NCBI GenBank assembly: GCA_964020975.1
Contig: CAXHWN010002137.1
Coordinates: 260,001 to 324,000 of the forward strand
Direction: 5' to 3'
Length of the DNA: 64,000 nt
Source of the DNA: Hermodice carunculata
Lineage: Eukaryota; Annelida; Polychaeta; Eunicida; Amphinomidae
Below are positions 26,311 to 40,382 of this stretch, one piece after another. The position numbers were made by a program, and so were the translations under genes. A model generated the notes under the pieces. The model worked only from the letters and a program-made list of their open reading frames with translations, did not search any database and had not been told where the DNA came from. Within the stretch, counting starts at the first letter, position 1, and every line of letters begins with the position of its first letter.

Positions 26311-26880
26311 AACATATAATGTCAAAACAGATACATTAAAACGCCCTGTAATATTGAATTGCAGTTCGCGTGTGATGTGGCTAAATGCATACATAGTTAT
26401 ACAACATCATCTGTTTGTCAAATTATAAGGAACAATGAAAATAATGCAAATATGTGCTGCCCCCTGATGGCAAATGCACTCATGATTCATAGCATAGCAT
26501 TGTAAGTTATAATGAATAGGATACAGAGATATGCTGCCACCGCAAACAGGACTGTTTGGCACCAGACCAGCTCTGCACCACTCAATGGGACGTTTCGGCA
26601 CCACCTATTGAGCCTTTTTGGTATCACCCATAGGCATGATAGGGGTACAACAACTTGAATTGGAGACAATAATAACATATGGACCACATTGGAGGCAAAT
26701 TGCTGAATCATGGACACTGGTAGCCCTGGTGTGCCACAAATAACGGCAAAAACAAATCAAAATTCCATCTTGGATTAGGAATTCTGACTGGAAGGCTCAA
26801 CCGTCAGTCTCGTTGGAGTTAATCTGTTTTAGTGTGGTGACTGCTCATGGCCCATTATGCCCACTGGCAGTGGAGGACAG
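26311..26880. other. No feature recognised
   Basis: AT-rich unique-looking sequence; short open frames only. A weak direct repeat of 'CTCTGCACCA' -type words exists but nothing nameable. Confidence 0.4.
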
Positions 26881-26882
26881 TT

Positions 26883-26921
<39 letters not shown>

Positions 26922-27257
26922 AACATTATTTATCAAGGATTAAACCTGGTAAGCTGACGATTATCTCCCCCAGGACCCTCCACTCAATCAACCATTCACG
27001 CATGTGTGTGCAGAGACGTGTCATGAGTGCATTTCTTATAGCCGCCACTAATGAGTCAGCAGACTTGCAGCCTCCATCATCGCCACTGACATAATCAGGC
27101 AGAGGTAACCCATACATGTCCTACTAAGGTTTTGAGCAGTTAAGTTGTCACTGCATGTGAAGGGCCAGGGATGAATCCCCTTAGATTGGCTGGGAGTTGA
27201 ACTCCATATCCCTCACACAAAGCAAGGACTGTGACCACTTGGCCACAGCAGCTACTC
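26883..27257 (-). mobile_element. tRNA-derived SINE with (ACT)n tail
   Basis: Read on the minus strand: head GCTGCTGTGGCCAAGTGGTC is an A-box region (TGGCCAAGTGG), followed about 35 bases later by a B-box-like GGAGTTCAACTCCC. Then about 250 bp of body and a tail of 12-13 ACT triplets (26883-26921). A 7-8 base imperfect duplication (ACAGTT) flanks it on both sides (near 26878 and 27261). The body contains a 63-codon open frame, which may be chance. Head-body-microsatellite-tail layout is that of a SINE; I cannot name the family. Confidence 0.75.
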
Positions 27258-30200
27258 AAACAGTTTGACCAGGGTACCTTTTGGCTGGAGTATGCTTTGA
27301 CAGCGGTATGGTTTGACCCTCTACTACCTAGATATGAAACTATTGCAGATGTTTATGTTGACATGTGATTCTTGGGAGGTTTTGATCACTGCCAGGCCCA
27401 GATTGGAATCAATGCAGAACTATCCAGAAGGTAGTGGTGAATTGTCTCATTAGCAGGTGGTACAGAACTCGTGGGGAGCCAAAACGCCCAGCTACCCTGC
27501 CACCTGACGGCATACACATTTATCACTCAATATACACCACTACAGAATAATTCGCAGAATAAAAAAATACATGTGATTAAAAACTGCATCACATTTTTAG
27601 GGGAAAGGGGAACAATTCGTGGAACAACCATTCTTTGTGAGCATTCTATCTTTTATTAAGTCACGTTTCATTGAAACTGATTTTCACAATCAACAGTGCA
27701 GAGGATGGAACATTATTTATATTTAAATGACCTACTGATCTGGTAACGCATTTTGTCCCAAAACTGGATTTCGTTACCAGAAACTTATGCGAAGGGTCTT
27801 TTAAACCTAAACAGAGGTACCAGTCAACGGAGCTTTTGGATGGTTCGTTGTGCTTCCATCTCACACAATTACATAGTTGACTTCTATAGAAAGGTCAGGT
27901 AGATCTTCTTTAAACTTAGGCCAGGCATTCCTTGTGTGGCTTTCAGCAACATTGTTTGGCTCATTGTCCAGGTGTTTTTGCATTTAACAGATTTTTCAAA
28001 TTAAGTTTTCATCTAAGTCTTAATGAACTGCTGTGCTTGTTACTTTGAAATTCCCAGAGTCAATCCTGCAAAACCCTAAGCTTCAATTGTGCAACAGGTG
28101 TCGATGCGATTTTATATATCTTTTTTCATTTATCATTATTTGTTGTTTTGATGAATATTTGTCTATTTTGGTCATTTTTTGACATCCACTCCAAAATAGT
28201 AAGCTGTCTTCATTCCACATTTACTCAAATATTCCTTGACTCACTCTATGTTAGAACTGTACATTCGGTGGATATACATTTGCTACTTGGCTTTTGACTT
28301 GACAAACTGATGGCGGTAAGTGCACCTGAACTTGGTTTCTTTTGGAATACTGGCATACATAGCTTGTAGTATTTTCGAAACCATTGACCACAACCAACTC
28401 ACAAACTTAGCAGTTTTATGGAGGGGGGGGGGGATTATCATGTTTCTTCAATAGGTCACACTCCAATGATTTGAATGTTTCTGTTTTTAATCTATTCGCT
28501 TGACTATTCATTTATTTGTTAATTTATGTAACCTAAAACGAAGAAATATACGAAATTATTTATAATGCTACTAAAATCAAACCATTAAACCATACAAATC
28601 AAACATTAACTACAGATGACATAAAAGCATAGTGCATTATCAAATGCAATTAGAACATAACATCAAATAAATTCGTAAAAATGAAACATGAACTAAGGTT
28701 CCACCTAACCTAATTGTGAAACTAAATCAATATTTACAAATATATTATAAGCTGAACTCGAACATGACAATGAAGTGGAGTGACGCAGATAGACATTTCC
28801 GACAAAAAACTAAGACAGTGGTCACCGTGAAATGATCCCTTCCATGCCTCAGTGAGCTCTTTTATCAACCACATGTAACCGTCTAATAATAGGTACGTCC
28901 ATGAAGAATATTATATTGCTATTGTACCTTATAATATATGAAATCATAACGCAATTAGAAATTGTACTGAACGGAATTAAAAAGATGCAATGAGGAGAAT
29001 GCCTAGCTGATGTTGGAGACTTTGTGGTGTACTGTAACCAGGATGGAGAGATTTTAGGGAGTCAAAAATACCATCCAGCTAGTTAAATTCAGTATCATCA
29101 ATAGGAATATGTAGATGGCTCATCAGATCAACTATCAAGGAGAGAAGTGGAATACCATAGTTACTGACATGATCAAAACTGAACATTTATTTTATGGCAT
29201 GACGTGCACCATTAATTGACATAAAAATATCAGAAATGGTTTTAAATAAAATCATAAGTACTCTTTTGAGTTGCATCGAAAGACTTGAAATTAAAACCAA
29301 TAATATTTTCATAATAACCATTAAACGTATGCAAATCTGGACTAGAAATACTATTTCTGAATGTTTGTCTTCTTAATGATTCCCCAAAACCAAGGATATG
29401 TTAAATGGTCGCTCACAAGGGGTATATTATTGTGTCATTTTCAGACATTGTCCTCCCAGTGCATGTAAATTAAACTGTTAAATTGTCCCTGTAGAAGATT
29501 GTTCAATATGGCATTAAAAGCTGCTTGTGACAACGTCAGTATGAAAGCAACCTTAAATCTGCTGGTAGTGTTTGCACTTATGTCACAGTCGGCAATGCTA
29601 ATTAACCATCTGGTAACCTCATTGGTTAACACCATGTTTTGGCAGATTTCTTGCTATCTTTGGCAATGGGCTGTCTCTTATTTGTTCCTTTCCTTGCTTT
29701 AGAAACTGGTATAGACTGATTCACGACACACGGCAGCCAAAATAATTTTTTTCAGAACCCATGCAGATTTATACATGTTGTTTGCAAGATTGCTGTTCCA
29801 TGTATTTCAGCTTGATTATAACCATATAGTAGATGTAGCTAGCAATCACTGATTGATCATAACTGCCCAATGTAGAAATTATCTTTGAATTAGTTTGTGT
29901 CATTTTAGCTACAAATATGCACGAAACAAATGAGGAAATAATTCACCATGTTTAGTGTGATGTTGAAACAATTGAAATTGGTCTTGCTGTCAGTAGGGAT
30001 TACTCAACATTGTGTTGGTGTCAATAAGGCTTGCTTCCAATATTGCTTAGTCATCATTTGATCTCTGATCATAGCGGACAGTCACAGCGGCAGTCAAATG
30101 CGCATTACAAACTATAGTCACTTTACTCTAATGGTATAAAATTCTATACCAATACTGCCAAAAGTAGCTTTCTAAATATCATCCTGCCCTATTATAATTC

Positions 30201-31200
30201 ATTATACTGTTAGAAAAATGATTTTGATCTGGAAACAAGACCCATAGACCTTGCTCTATTGGGCAGGAAAACTGTTTGCTAACATACTGACAAATTCGGC
30301 TGCACATTTAAACTGCATGATTACTTATCTGACAAACTTTAATTTTAAGCTTGCTCAGTGCCGTTTGTAAACAAAATAAATATTGGCTGTAGAGGTTACA
30401 TTTTAGATACCGGTTTTTTAAAATTCATAAACAGATAGACAGCAAATGAAGCTTCAAGATATAAATAAATCAAAACTAAAGGAAAATTGTTGAACCATTC
30501 AGCTTAAATACCTAGTCGAGTGAGAATAGTAAGAATGCATGAGCAACTGCTATGCCTGGGAGCTTAAGACACTCTCTGTGTTCGGGAGTGATACCATTTT
30601 GGTCTGAAATGTAGTCCAGCATGTCTCTCTGTCTACATGTCTCTCCCTCAAAGACTTTGTACTGCTTCTCCAGAATTGCAATCTAACTTTTGATTTCTGA
30701 CTCTAATGTGCATCTATGAAAAGACACTTTGTATTCCTGTCCAGTCCTTCGGATGAAATGTAGGCGAATTAAAAAAAAGTAAAAAATTCATGCTATTTCA
30801 CAAACATCCACAGTGAAAAAAATTAAGAGTTTGCATTATGCAACCTTGAGAGACAATATCTAAGGATGACAACAAAATATACCCCATGCCAGTGACTAAT
30901 TCGTGAGTTGGCTAATGAAGAACAATTTGAAACGAAGTAGTATATTATTTACAAAGGTTACATGTATGAACCCCTAAAGAGATACATGTACATGTAGGTG
31001 GTTTCATATCAATACTAAGTTGACCGTACACCTGTATCAGTCACGGAAGGTCTAACTTGGCTTGGATGTGTATGTGAACATAGGTAAAGATGGATATACT
31101 TGTAAATGAACATTGGTATACTGTATAGACGTGATGAAAATCATGTCTGCACATATTTAGAGCCATATACATGACCTAGTGTATTTCATGGCACGTACAG
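27258..31200. other. No gene recognised
   Basis: AT-rich, presumably intergenic or intronic. One short fragment of the dispersed 'TGACCATTTGAACAAA' family seems present near 28420-28480 beside a G11 tract. Open frames are short on both strands and overlap each other (for example 29441-29702). Confidence 0.4.
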
Positions 31201-31207
31201 TTGTATT

Positions 31208-31339
<132 letters not shown>

Positions 31340-32745
31340 TTTTGTAAAAAAAATCAAGCAAGGAAGATATTCCAACCTGGTGATATACAGTACATTGTTG
31401 TACAGTGGCAACACTATACATATGATTAAGTTAAGAAACAAACAAAAAAAATCAGGATAAGTGAGAGGCTCCAAGGGTAATTTACAATGGTCCTGTTTAT
31501 GCTTACCAGTCAAGCAAAGTTTCAAGTTAATCTGATGACAGATGTGTGGCTAGTTGTTGGTACGAATTCAATGAAACAGATGAATGGACGGATGGAAGGA
31601 AGGAGGGCCAGGTGCGAGGAATCCTTTATACCCCCTGCTGGGGTATACAAAATACAAGGACTTCTTACATGGCCAAAATATCCTGTTTAAGCCAAAAGGA
31701 AGTATTCGTATGAGCCAATGTTAACTGCAGACCATTTCTCCCGGCCTGGATGGCTGGGCACCACAATTATGCCTGCACCATGATGAGGGCACATAGGCAG
31801 GGAATGTTATATTAGCAGGAAAAATAGTCAGAATTTATGTACCAAAGAAATAGTGATGTCTACAAATGTTCAAGATATTAAAAAACAAATATTTGAAGCT
31901 TGGGGCCTTCTCAATTTGCTCCTTTTATTTAATTGGCCACTTTCAACTCTTTCAGCACCTTTTCTTAGGGCACTTCAGGGCACCAGGAAAAGTTGTTGAC
32001 CTAGGCTTTTACATGTTATGGGACTTTGGGCTTGCTGGTATTTGATCGAAGAGCCTTTTTACAAAAAATATTAATGATCCATTTGATAATTCACATAATT
32101 TTGTTTTGCAAACTTCGATTTTAGTTGCAGTTGACAGTTAAGGAGTTTCATTAAATGTATGTGCCCCCTTCCTGTCACGTCAGTTAGGTGCTGCGGGGTT
32201 TTATGCAGCAAAGGAGATGATTCAATGTTAAAACATTGTATCCAAACAAACCATTGGGAGATAAAGCTCATAAATGGGCTGGGGTGGGTGGGGTGGGGGC
32301 TTGAACTTAAAATCTACGAACACACTCATAGGTGCAAACTAAACTTGCCGCAGGTATCGTAATAGCTGAGTATCTTTGATTTTTTTCCTACCAAGTTCTC
32401 ATTGAAGCACACAAAATGCTTATAATAAGCAAGCATTAGCAATATATTTCAAAGACTGTCTGCATAGAGTTTTGCTTACCTACTTGCTCCTTATAATTAT
32501 TGAATCTAATCATGTTGCCAAGCCTTGAGAAAAATTTACATTTACATTTCCATAGTTGTGCTATAAAACCGATGTAAGACAAATTCTAACCTTTATTGTG
32601 TCATATTGTTTTCTTGTTATGGAGTTCCTTCCCAATAGATGATTAAGTAGCTGACCTTGCAATGTCATATGTGTCGTCAGATCTTTTCTGTACGTTCTCA
32701 GGCTTTCAACATACCAATCCTTCTCCCCTTTGAAAGGACAAAGAA
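31340..32745. other. No gene recognised
   Basis: Contains a GGACGGATGGAAGGAAGG stretch followed by TATACCCCCTGCTGGGGTATA (31570-31650), a palindromic word that looks like part of a dispersed repeat. Nothing else supportable. Confidence 0.4.
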
Positions 32746-32749
32746 AATA

Positions 32750-33765
32750 ATATTTTGTTTAAAAAGCTGTTTGCAATCAGTCAATTAGTTATATTAAAAA
32801 GCAACAAAAATTTCAACTTCTTTTTAAATGAAGAGAAACAAGGTACCTATCTAAAATCTCGAGGAATTTTATTCCAAACTATTGGACCATGGTACTTGAT
32901 TCCAAATTTACAAACATCTGTTTGGTATCTAGGGATATATAGATCTTCCTTGTACCGGGTAGAATATTAATGAACATGGAAATTAAAATGAAAAAAATTC
33001 TTAAAGATAATTGGCATCAGGTTATGAATCGCCTTATAAACATAGATAGAAGTCATGTAGATACTAATTTGTTGAAATTGTAATATCTTGAGGCTTGAAA
33101 AAATAGGATCTGTGTGGGCGTTATAAGTAGAAAAATTGATAATTAGCCTAATTTCTTCTGAAGTACAAGAATTTGATTTAGGCTTGTGGCATAAGCAGAA
33201 GCCCAGGATGTATTGCAGTAGATAAAGTAAGGATATGCCCAACTATAATACAACTGAGACAGTATATTTGTCCCAAATTCCCACCTTAATTTTTTGAAAA
33301 TACCTACAATTTTGTTCACTTTATTAGAAGTTTGTGAGATGTGATATTTCCAATTCAAATTTTCGTGTAACCAAATGCCGAGGAATTTACAGTGTGTTAC
33401 CTGTTGTAATTCTGTATCATTGAATTTTATTTTTAAAGAATGATGGCTCATTGAATGATTCCTTCTGTGGAAGAAAATGTTTTTTTCTATATTGACAGAT
33501 AGTCTGCTGAGTTGAACCACTCAATAGCCAAGCCCAAAGACATAGTAATGTTTTCCAATGCATCTAGATCGTGACCATTAATTATGAGACTAGTATCATC
33601 AGCAAATAGTAAAGAAAGAATGTCTTGTGACACAGTACCAAGATCATTAATGTATAACAAGAAGAGAAGCGGGCCAAGTATTGAGCCTTGTGGTACGCCA
33701 CATGTGATTTTCATACTTGGTGATTCAGTGTTTCGAAAAGAAACAAATTGTTCTCTATTAGTCAT
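32750..33765 (-). mobile_element. LINE fragment, reverse transcriptase 3' half (Jockey/CR1-like)
   Basis: Minus strand encodes, in three frames that follow on from one another, the palm and thumb of a non-LTR reverse transcriptase and its C-terminal tail: CGVPQGSILGPLLFLLYIND, LFADDTSLIING (the catalytic FADD box), LNWKYHISQ and CKFLGIWL, then YSWAYPYFIYCNTSWAS, HTDPIFSSLKILQF, and the family's terminal KYHGPIVWNKIPRD...SFKKKLKFLL. At least two frameshifts and some stops separate these. The endonuclease and fingers are missing, so this is a 5'-truncated copy, as LINE insertions commonly are. Assignment to the Jockey/CR1-like group rests on the C-terminal pattern. Confidence 0.92.
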
Positions 33766-33916
33766 TTGATGTTTTGGTAATTTTTAAATCTCTGACTTTT
33801 GCTCTATCTTGCTTTACCCTCATTGTTGGGTTTTAGTTTATGAGCATGGGTAATGTTTTTCTGGCTAATTTCGTCCGGTGATAAAAGGACAGTGAATATA
33901 GTGGCCTGGTCCTGCC

Positions 33917-34262
33917 CCTTCGCAAGCAGGTGATGCTGTGGCAGTACCTTGTGATGCTGTAGCTCCTGCTGTTGCATTACCCAGTGATGTAGTAGCAGAA
34001 CCAGATGGCGGTGTGGCACATTCTGTTGCAGTACTCGCTGATGCTGTTGCAGCAAGTGGTGAGGCTGTCGCTCCTGCTGTTGTAGTTCCGGTTGACATTG
34101 TGGCAGTATATGGTGAGCCTGTAGCATCTTCTGTTACAGTATCCACTGATGCTGTGCCACTACCATGTGAGGCTGTCGCTCCTGTTGGTACAGTACCCGT
34201 TGATCCTGTGGTGCTCCATGGTCAGGCTTTCTTGCCGGTTGGGGAAGTAGCAGGTGACGTCT
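33917..34262 (-). repeat. 54-bp coding-compatible minisatellite; possible mucin-like exon
   Basis: About 6.5 copies of a GC-richer 54-bp unit (three successive copies at 34053-34214 are each exactly 54 bp). On the minus strand it reads as Ser/Thr/Ala/Gly-rich repeats such as TGTTTAGATASPLAATASAS, the composition of an O-glycosylated mucin PTS region, open for about 120 codons. A good acceptor (CCTTTGCTCACAG) precedes it at 34263. One in-frame TGA lies about 12 codons after that acceptor. The plus strand is also open (VAVP..DAVA type repeats). Either a mucin-like exon or a non-coding minisatellite; no flanking exon found. Confidence 0.5.
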
Positions 34263-37189
34263 GTGAGCAAAGGTAAAAGTGTTATCAGTCTTTCAAAATA
34301 CTAATATTAGGTTCACCACCTAGACTCACACTCGGATAATCACTGTTCACTGCTTTGTGGACTGTGTTTTCCTCTTAAAATAATGTACATACATACTCTT
34401 GTTTAGTGATCATAGGATACTGTACCACTACAGATTAAATGTCATATTTACTTCTCTGACATCTATATTTTTAATTGATTTTAATGCTGCATTTTCATAC
34501 TCGGCTTGTTTTTCGTGTTTTTGTTACCTCTCAAGCGTGTAGGAACAGATTTAAGGTATTATCCAACCTGCAAAGCGACTTCACTTTCGGTAAAAACATC
34601 ACAAAATTATGCATTCTTTTATACCAGAATATATATACACTATAATAAAACTTCATACTTGATTCAATGACCTTACAGAATCTATCTTCACGACAGATGG
34701 AACTCGAAAAACATTCAAAGTTGTTGTTTAAACAATGTGCTTTGGGAAATTGTGCTTTTGTCAAATTGTTGCTATTTCTTGAAAAATATTCAAGAGAAAA
34801 TGGTCAAATTTGTGTTATTATTTTTTCAACAAAAGTATCTACAAAAAAGTATTTTTGCTTTAAAGAAGGAAAATCAGACATTCACTTTATGAGAAATATC
34901 CACAAGAACTGTACATTTTGCGGCAAATCCAATTGTCTGTAATCAAGATTGAAAGGTTAACATGGTCCATTGACTACCATGTTAGCATTCACTCTTTGAG
35001 TGCCATATCTTTGACTGCATTTACAGCATTACCTCGACGCATTGCCCCCAAAGCACCCCGAGGAAAGATGTTGACCGTGATTACAATATTGTAGGTAACA
35101 TAAGGTGCGCTGGGGCTTAAATATAAGGTCTTTTCTCAAGGAACATTAGTTAAGCATACTTGTTATGAATCAGAGTGGTTTGAGTTGTGCTGAAAAAAGC
35201 CGTTGACATGGACTCTAATATTCTGGGTAGCATCAGGCACATAGGTGGTTTCATTAATGGTCTTTTCTCAAGGAATATTATTAAGCATCCTTATTATGAC
35301 TCAGAGCAGGTCGCGTAAGATAGTTTGACTTAAGTAGCAGTTGGCACTGAAAGAGGTTAAAGTATGTGCCTAGTTTCTTCAGATTGTATGGGGACTAGAA
35401 ATTCTTTATTTTGACAACTGATAGACAATATATAGGTGTACCAAATTGTCCCTAGATTTCAAAAGGAATTAAATTATTCAAAACTGTAGGACATAACCCT
35501 AAAGACTACTTACCCATGGGTTTGGCCGTGTGATTATCATTCTTGTCCATTTGAATTTTTTTCTGTAAATGAAAATGTTGGTACAGTTAGATAGTAAAGG
35601 TGGTAGTTGGAGAAATCACAAAGTATGCTGCTTTGTATAATCAAATATTATGCTGTATGATTTTTTGTGAACCTGAATCAAAAATGTGCGTCAATGTATT
35701 TACAAAAAGGGACAAACATTTGCTTATGTCACAGTAGTCTGTCTTCCCATGTCTAAAATATGGTACGAATTGCATTGAAATCCAACAGTTGGTTTGTACA
35801 AAATTATGGGAACGAAACTCCTTTGGCGGCACTAGTCCTCAACGTATTCATTTAACCCCAGATGATATCACGTCTTTAAACAAATACTCTGACGGGAAAT
35901 ATCATGGCTCCAATTCGAAAAAGTGTAAGGGTCCAACAGACTGTTTATGATAAATACGATAAATGTCTGTCACATGCAGCATTTTGCTGCAAAGATTTCG
36001 ACAAGGGAGCCCACTGTACTGCAGGTCTTCCATCCAGAAATTGATGGTTTACAACACAAGCATAAGAGAGCACATTTCATTCGTTATACATGACAAAGAG
36101 TTTGTCGCATTCAAGTACTTCTTAAATCATTATCTAAAATTTATTTTGAACATTATTCATTTTTGTTATGAGCACTCGAGACCGAATACGCAGGTCAAAC
36201 ATCTTTTGATACTCTTTTGATAAGTACCTTTTGTACTATTAGGCCATCCAGAATAAATAGATTTGTTTAAATCAATCAAACCAACCTTGATGTCAAGACA
36301 AGTGACATTCTAAACTGTGTTTCAAGCTTTAACCCAGCTGACATAATAAATTTGAGGCAAATGTAACAGTCAAACAAATTAACATAAATCTTATAATGAA
36401 CTCTAAGATGGCATAACTCATCATCAAGGAGTGGAAAACGTTTTTATTGCGAAGACATACGCATTCATATAAATTTGTCACTGTGAAATATGTACATGAC
36501 CAAGTGATCTAAGTTTGGTGGGGAACTTACCCTGCGGCCCTTTTATAGGAGAGTGTAAAATTTCACGACAGTAAGTTAAAGCGTAAAATTTGTGCAGCCT
36601 TCACAAACATCAGCATTGGCTAAACAATAGACTTGAGTTTACATATGGCAAGGTGAACGCCTAGCGAGTATGACACAAAATTTGAAGACGTCACTGTAAA
36701 GCAAAATCACGCTTGATAGAAATTAATCCAAAAATGCTTTTGACGGGAAGACCATTTTGGAATTCGTTTGAGTAAAACCAACCAAAAGTTTTAGAACAGA
36801 ATGAAAGAAAATCTACAATTGCAAAACCAAACAAAGTATCATAAAAAATAGCAAAACAAGAGAATAGTGCAAGAAACTGATGGATTTGGCTATAACAAAC
36901 AGCAATGGAGACATAATCCTTGTACAGGAAAGCCTTGTGCCAAGTTTCTGGCTTGATGATTATCAGTCGGGTAGTCTGAGGTGAGAAGTCGAAGGTCCAA
37001 ATTGCAGAAATCCTTTAAACATTGGGTAAAAACGAAATCACAATGCTATGTGCTCAAAACATGAAGTATGCTAAGAATTGCCGCTTAAAATTTTGAATCC
37101 ATTGGCACTGTGGTTTAAACATGATTTTTATGATTTTACCATGACATGAAATAACTTTCATGAGGAAGGAAACTGTGATAGTGCTGAGC
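34263..37189. other. No gene recognised
   Basis: AT-rich. Short dispersed-repeat words (for example GAGGAAAGATGTTGAC near 35060, shared with 61310) occur. No convincing exon on either strand. Confidence 0.4.
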
Positions 37190-37500
37190 TTATGTTAACT
37201 CCGGTGCACAGACTAAAGTGATGCTGTGACTTTTGAAATAATATCAAGGTCACCACTCTTGAAGACCGCCATCACTGTTTGTATTATAAATAATCATTCA
37301 CAGAGCTTTGCAGTCAACTTTTTCAGGAAAAGGCACATGATCCACTTTCACCAATATATTAGCCAATGGATCAATATGACATACGAAGTTCATCCAAGGT
37401 TAAAATAAATTAAGCCATAAGGCGTCCAGAGGCACTTTGCTGTTAGTGTTAATAGTAACCATTGACCTAGTACCCTCCTTAATGTATTTATGTAATATTT
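37190..37500. repeat. Dispersed repeat copy, related to 16980-17460
   Basis: Shares GTGCACAGACTAAAGTG, CTGTGACTTTTGAAATAAT, CATCACTGTTTG and GTTAGTGTTAATAGTAACC words in the same order and strand as the copy in the Schlafen intron. Confidence 0.5.
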
Positions 37501-38689
37501 CCTGCCAACGTGTTTTTCAACCATATCTGATATCGGCTTCGTTAGCATGCATACATACCCTAATCATTGAATGTGGTGGCAACCTAAGGGCGAATCTGGA
37601 TGTTGGGCTTTCGTTCTTACTGCCCAGAATGGTAATAAGTGGTGGACCATCATCCAAAAATTTGACATGATCAAAACAAACATTTGTAGCCTAGTTATAT
37701 GTGACACTGTGTCAGAGACGCAACTTCTATGGGCTATATCACTGGGTGTAACATTAGTGATAAAGCCAGCAAAGCGACACTTTTCAATTTGTTTTATTGT
37801 AAGTAACCTATTGGAACCCCACAAAAACAGAGTTTGGCAAAATTGTTCACAGGCATAGCATGAGAAAATTTCATGGGCTAAATCCTACCCCATTGCACTA
37901 ATGGAGTCCAAAGATCATTGACATTTTCATCAAACGCAGACTGACCAGTTACATGACTGACTAAGTCATGTGGACTGCTAAGACTATGAAATCCTGTAGG
38001 CAATCCTACTTACTAATAACAAACACAATGCAGACTGAACCTTCGTACATGCCTCCCATGTATTTCGAAAGAATTCAACCTTTACCTTGAAGGAGGCGAA
38101 AATGCAAAAAGACAGAAAAAAAAAATCATAAAATGAGTAACAAAGAAAAGACTTTTCGAATTTCGATGCAATTAGCCAAGCTGTTTTTGAAATAACTTTT
38201 CAAGATTTTGCCCAAAATTCAAGACCAAAGTTCGTTAAAAATCACGGGACTATTATTATTTGGACTTACTTGTTATATTTTGTTTTGTTTTTGTTTTCGT
38301 TTTTAACATATTTAGCTGACGGATTTGGAGTAAAAGACGAAAGATATGAATTATCATTGCAATGCCCATTGACCAATATAGCTACCCATAGAAATGTATG
38401 AACTAAATTGACCAATAAATGAATTGAACAAATCGTTAAATTCAGGTTCAAGGACTGGAATATCACTAACAGCTGTAAAATCTCTGTTTCTTTGACCCTC
38501 GGGCAAAGTAAATTTTCACTCATTTTCAGCACTTATGCTATTGAAGAATTTAAAACCATCAAAAGCCACCAAATATTAAAAAAAATAAAAAAATAAAAAA
38601 TTACAAATTAAAAAACAACAACATTAAATTAAGTAAGGTATAGGGTTCCCCAGAATTGGCTATAAGCAATTTCGAAGTAATTGACATCG

Positions 38690-38830
38690 TAATCGTGGAA
38701 CTTGTTAAAACAATGTCGCCAAAACTAAAAAAAAAATCTCCCTTACCCCCCCCCCCCCCAAATAAAGAAGTACAGTGTTTGCCATTTGAACCAACCTGGC
38801 AGGGAAACACATGGATAACGCCCTGAAGAG
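38690..38830. repeat. Fragment of the 'TGACCATTTGAACAAA' dispersed family
   Basis: A poly-A tract, TCTCCCTTA, a C14 tract, then GTACAGTGTTTGCCATTTGAAC and CCAACCTGGCAGGGAAACAC, matching the core of the family by order. Short and diverged. Confidence 0.45.
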
Positions 38831-39327
38831 TGTTGTACAAGGTTCACTACTGACTCAGGGTGGTAAAGAGAGTGACCATGCCATATACTGAAATGCTCCT
38901 ATTCCTATATGTATGTAGACAAATTTACATTAGATGAGCGCAGTTAGTGTGTCCATTAAATATAGCCATGGTTTTTATTCATGGAAATATATGCTTTTTT
39001 CCATCCACCCACAATATAATTTTTAGTTTTATGTTTTTTGACAGATCAAAAATCATAACATTATGATGATCCTGTGCTCTGTTGAAAGTATGCTGTTGGT
39101 ACTAGCTGTATTAGTATTAAAGGATAGATTGAGAGAGTTCAATTGTTATAAGTGTCAGCTTGAGTGCAAAAAAGTCACTTGTTTTGCTACAAGTTGCATC
39201 ATATGTTTGAACAAATTTCATGAAGACTCATTATGACTAAACATGCAGTGTTGAATCATGAAGATCTTTACAAGAAACGTTCATAGAACAGTCAGGCACA
39301 TCAACTTCCACAGAAGGAATAGGGGGA

Positions 39328-39341
39328 GAGACAGAGAGAGA

Positions 39342-39422
<81 letters not shown>
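39328..39422. repeat. (GA)n microsatellite
   Basis: Nearly pure (GA)n of about 45 units, flanked by GACAGACAGA words. The Arg-Glu open frame over it is an artefact. Confidence 0.98.
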
Positions 39423-39428
<6 letters not shown>

Positions 39429-40382
39429 CGACAGACAGAGATAGAAAGAGATTGATGTCTAACTGTTTGAAAACCCAGAAACCATGTATGAGGGGGAAAT
39501 CATTATAACAGGGGTGGTCAGTGGATCAGCCATACTGAAGGGTGAGACAATTATGTGTCAATTTCATATTTGAAAATTAGTCCATCAACATTGATATCAT
39601 CAATGTAACAGCAAGACTTGAATATTATCCAAGCAAAACATTATTCATTGAATATATAAGGAGGATGAGATGCCATATTGACAACATGAGAGTAATGACT
39701 GTCATGGAAAATAGAAGCGCATACGTTTTCAACAATTGTGGACAAATTGCACCGAATATTAAGAAAAACAAGCAAGTTGAAAGCCAATAGTTCAAAGTAG
39801 ACATACAAACAACTTTATCATATTTTCATATATCAGTGAATGAATATGAAATGCAGTATGAAGGATAATATCTCCTGTCTGACTTGAAACAGGTACCTAC
39901 AAAAGTTGGTAGTATTTTTAAATCAATTTGATACTAACAACTCACAACTGAAAGAAATATCTTGGCCCATATATGCATTTTAAAAAATGTTGATGACAAT
40001 TATTAAGTTGACATATTTACTACCACGTTGATGTAACATCTCAAATCCATCTGATATCGTAATTTTGATGGGAGACAACTCTTTCCAGAAGACCATCACT
40101 GTTGCTTGGAATATGTTATTGTGCTTTGTATTTAGTACCGTGGTATCAGAGCCATAGCTGTGGACTACGACCAGTACCTATAGACTATACTCAGTACTTG
40201 TGGACTATGCTCATTTCCGAAATAATCTCTAGAACAAAATGTATGCTTTGTTATTTCAACCTTGTACTAACTTGTTTTAACTTATTTTCTTTTCGAACAT
40301 ATCCATGAGTTTGTGATTAACATCAAATTCGGGAAAAGGGCACAGCCCTTTCTTGACCCCTTTTTGCAGAAGTAAAGACAAT

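Noticed and set aside
33804-34127. His/Gln-rich minus protein over the 54-bp coding-compatible array
   Set aside because: Alternate frame of the same repeat; the Ser/Thr-rich frame is the more natural reading.
39258-39455. Arg-Glu-repeat protein
   Set aside because: Artefact of (GA)n.
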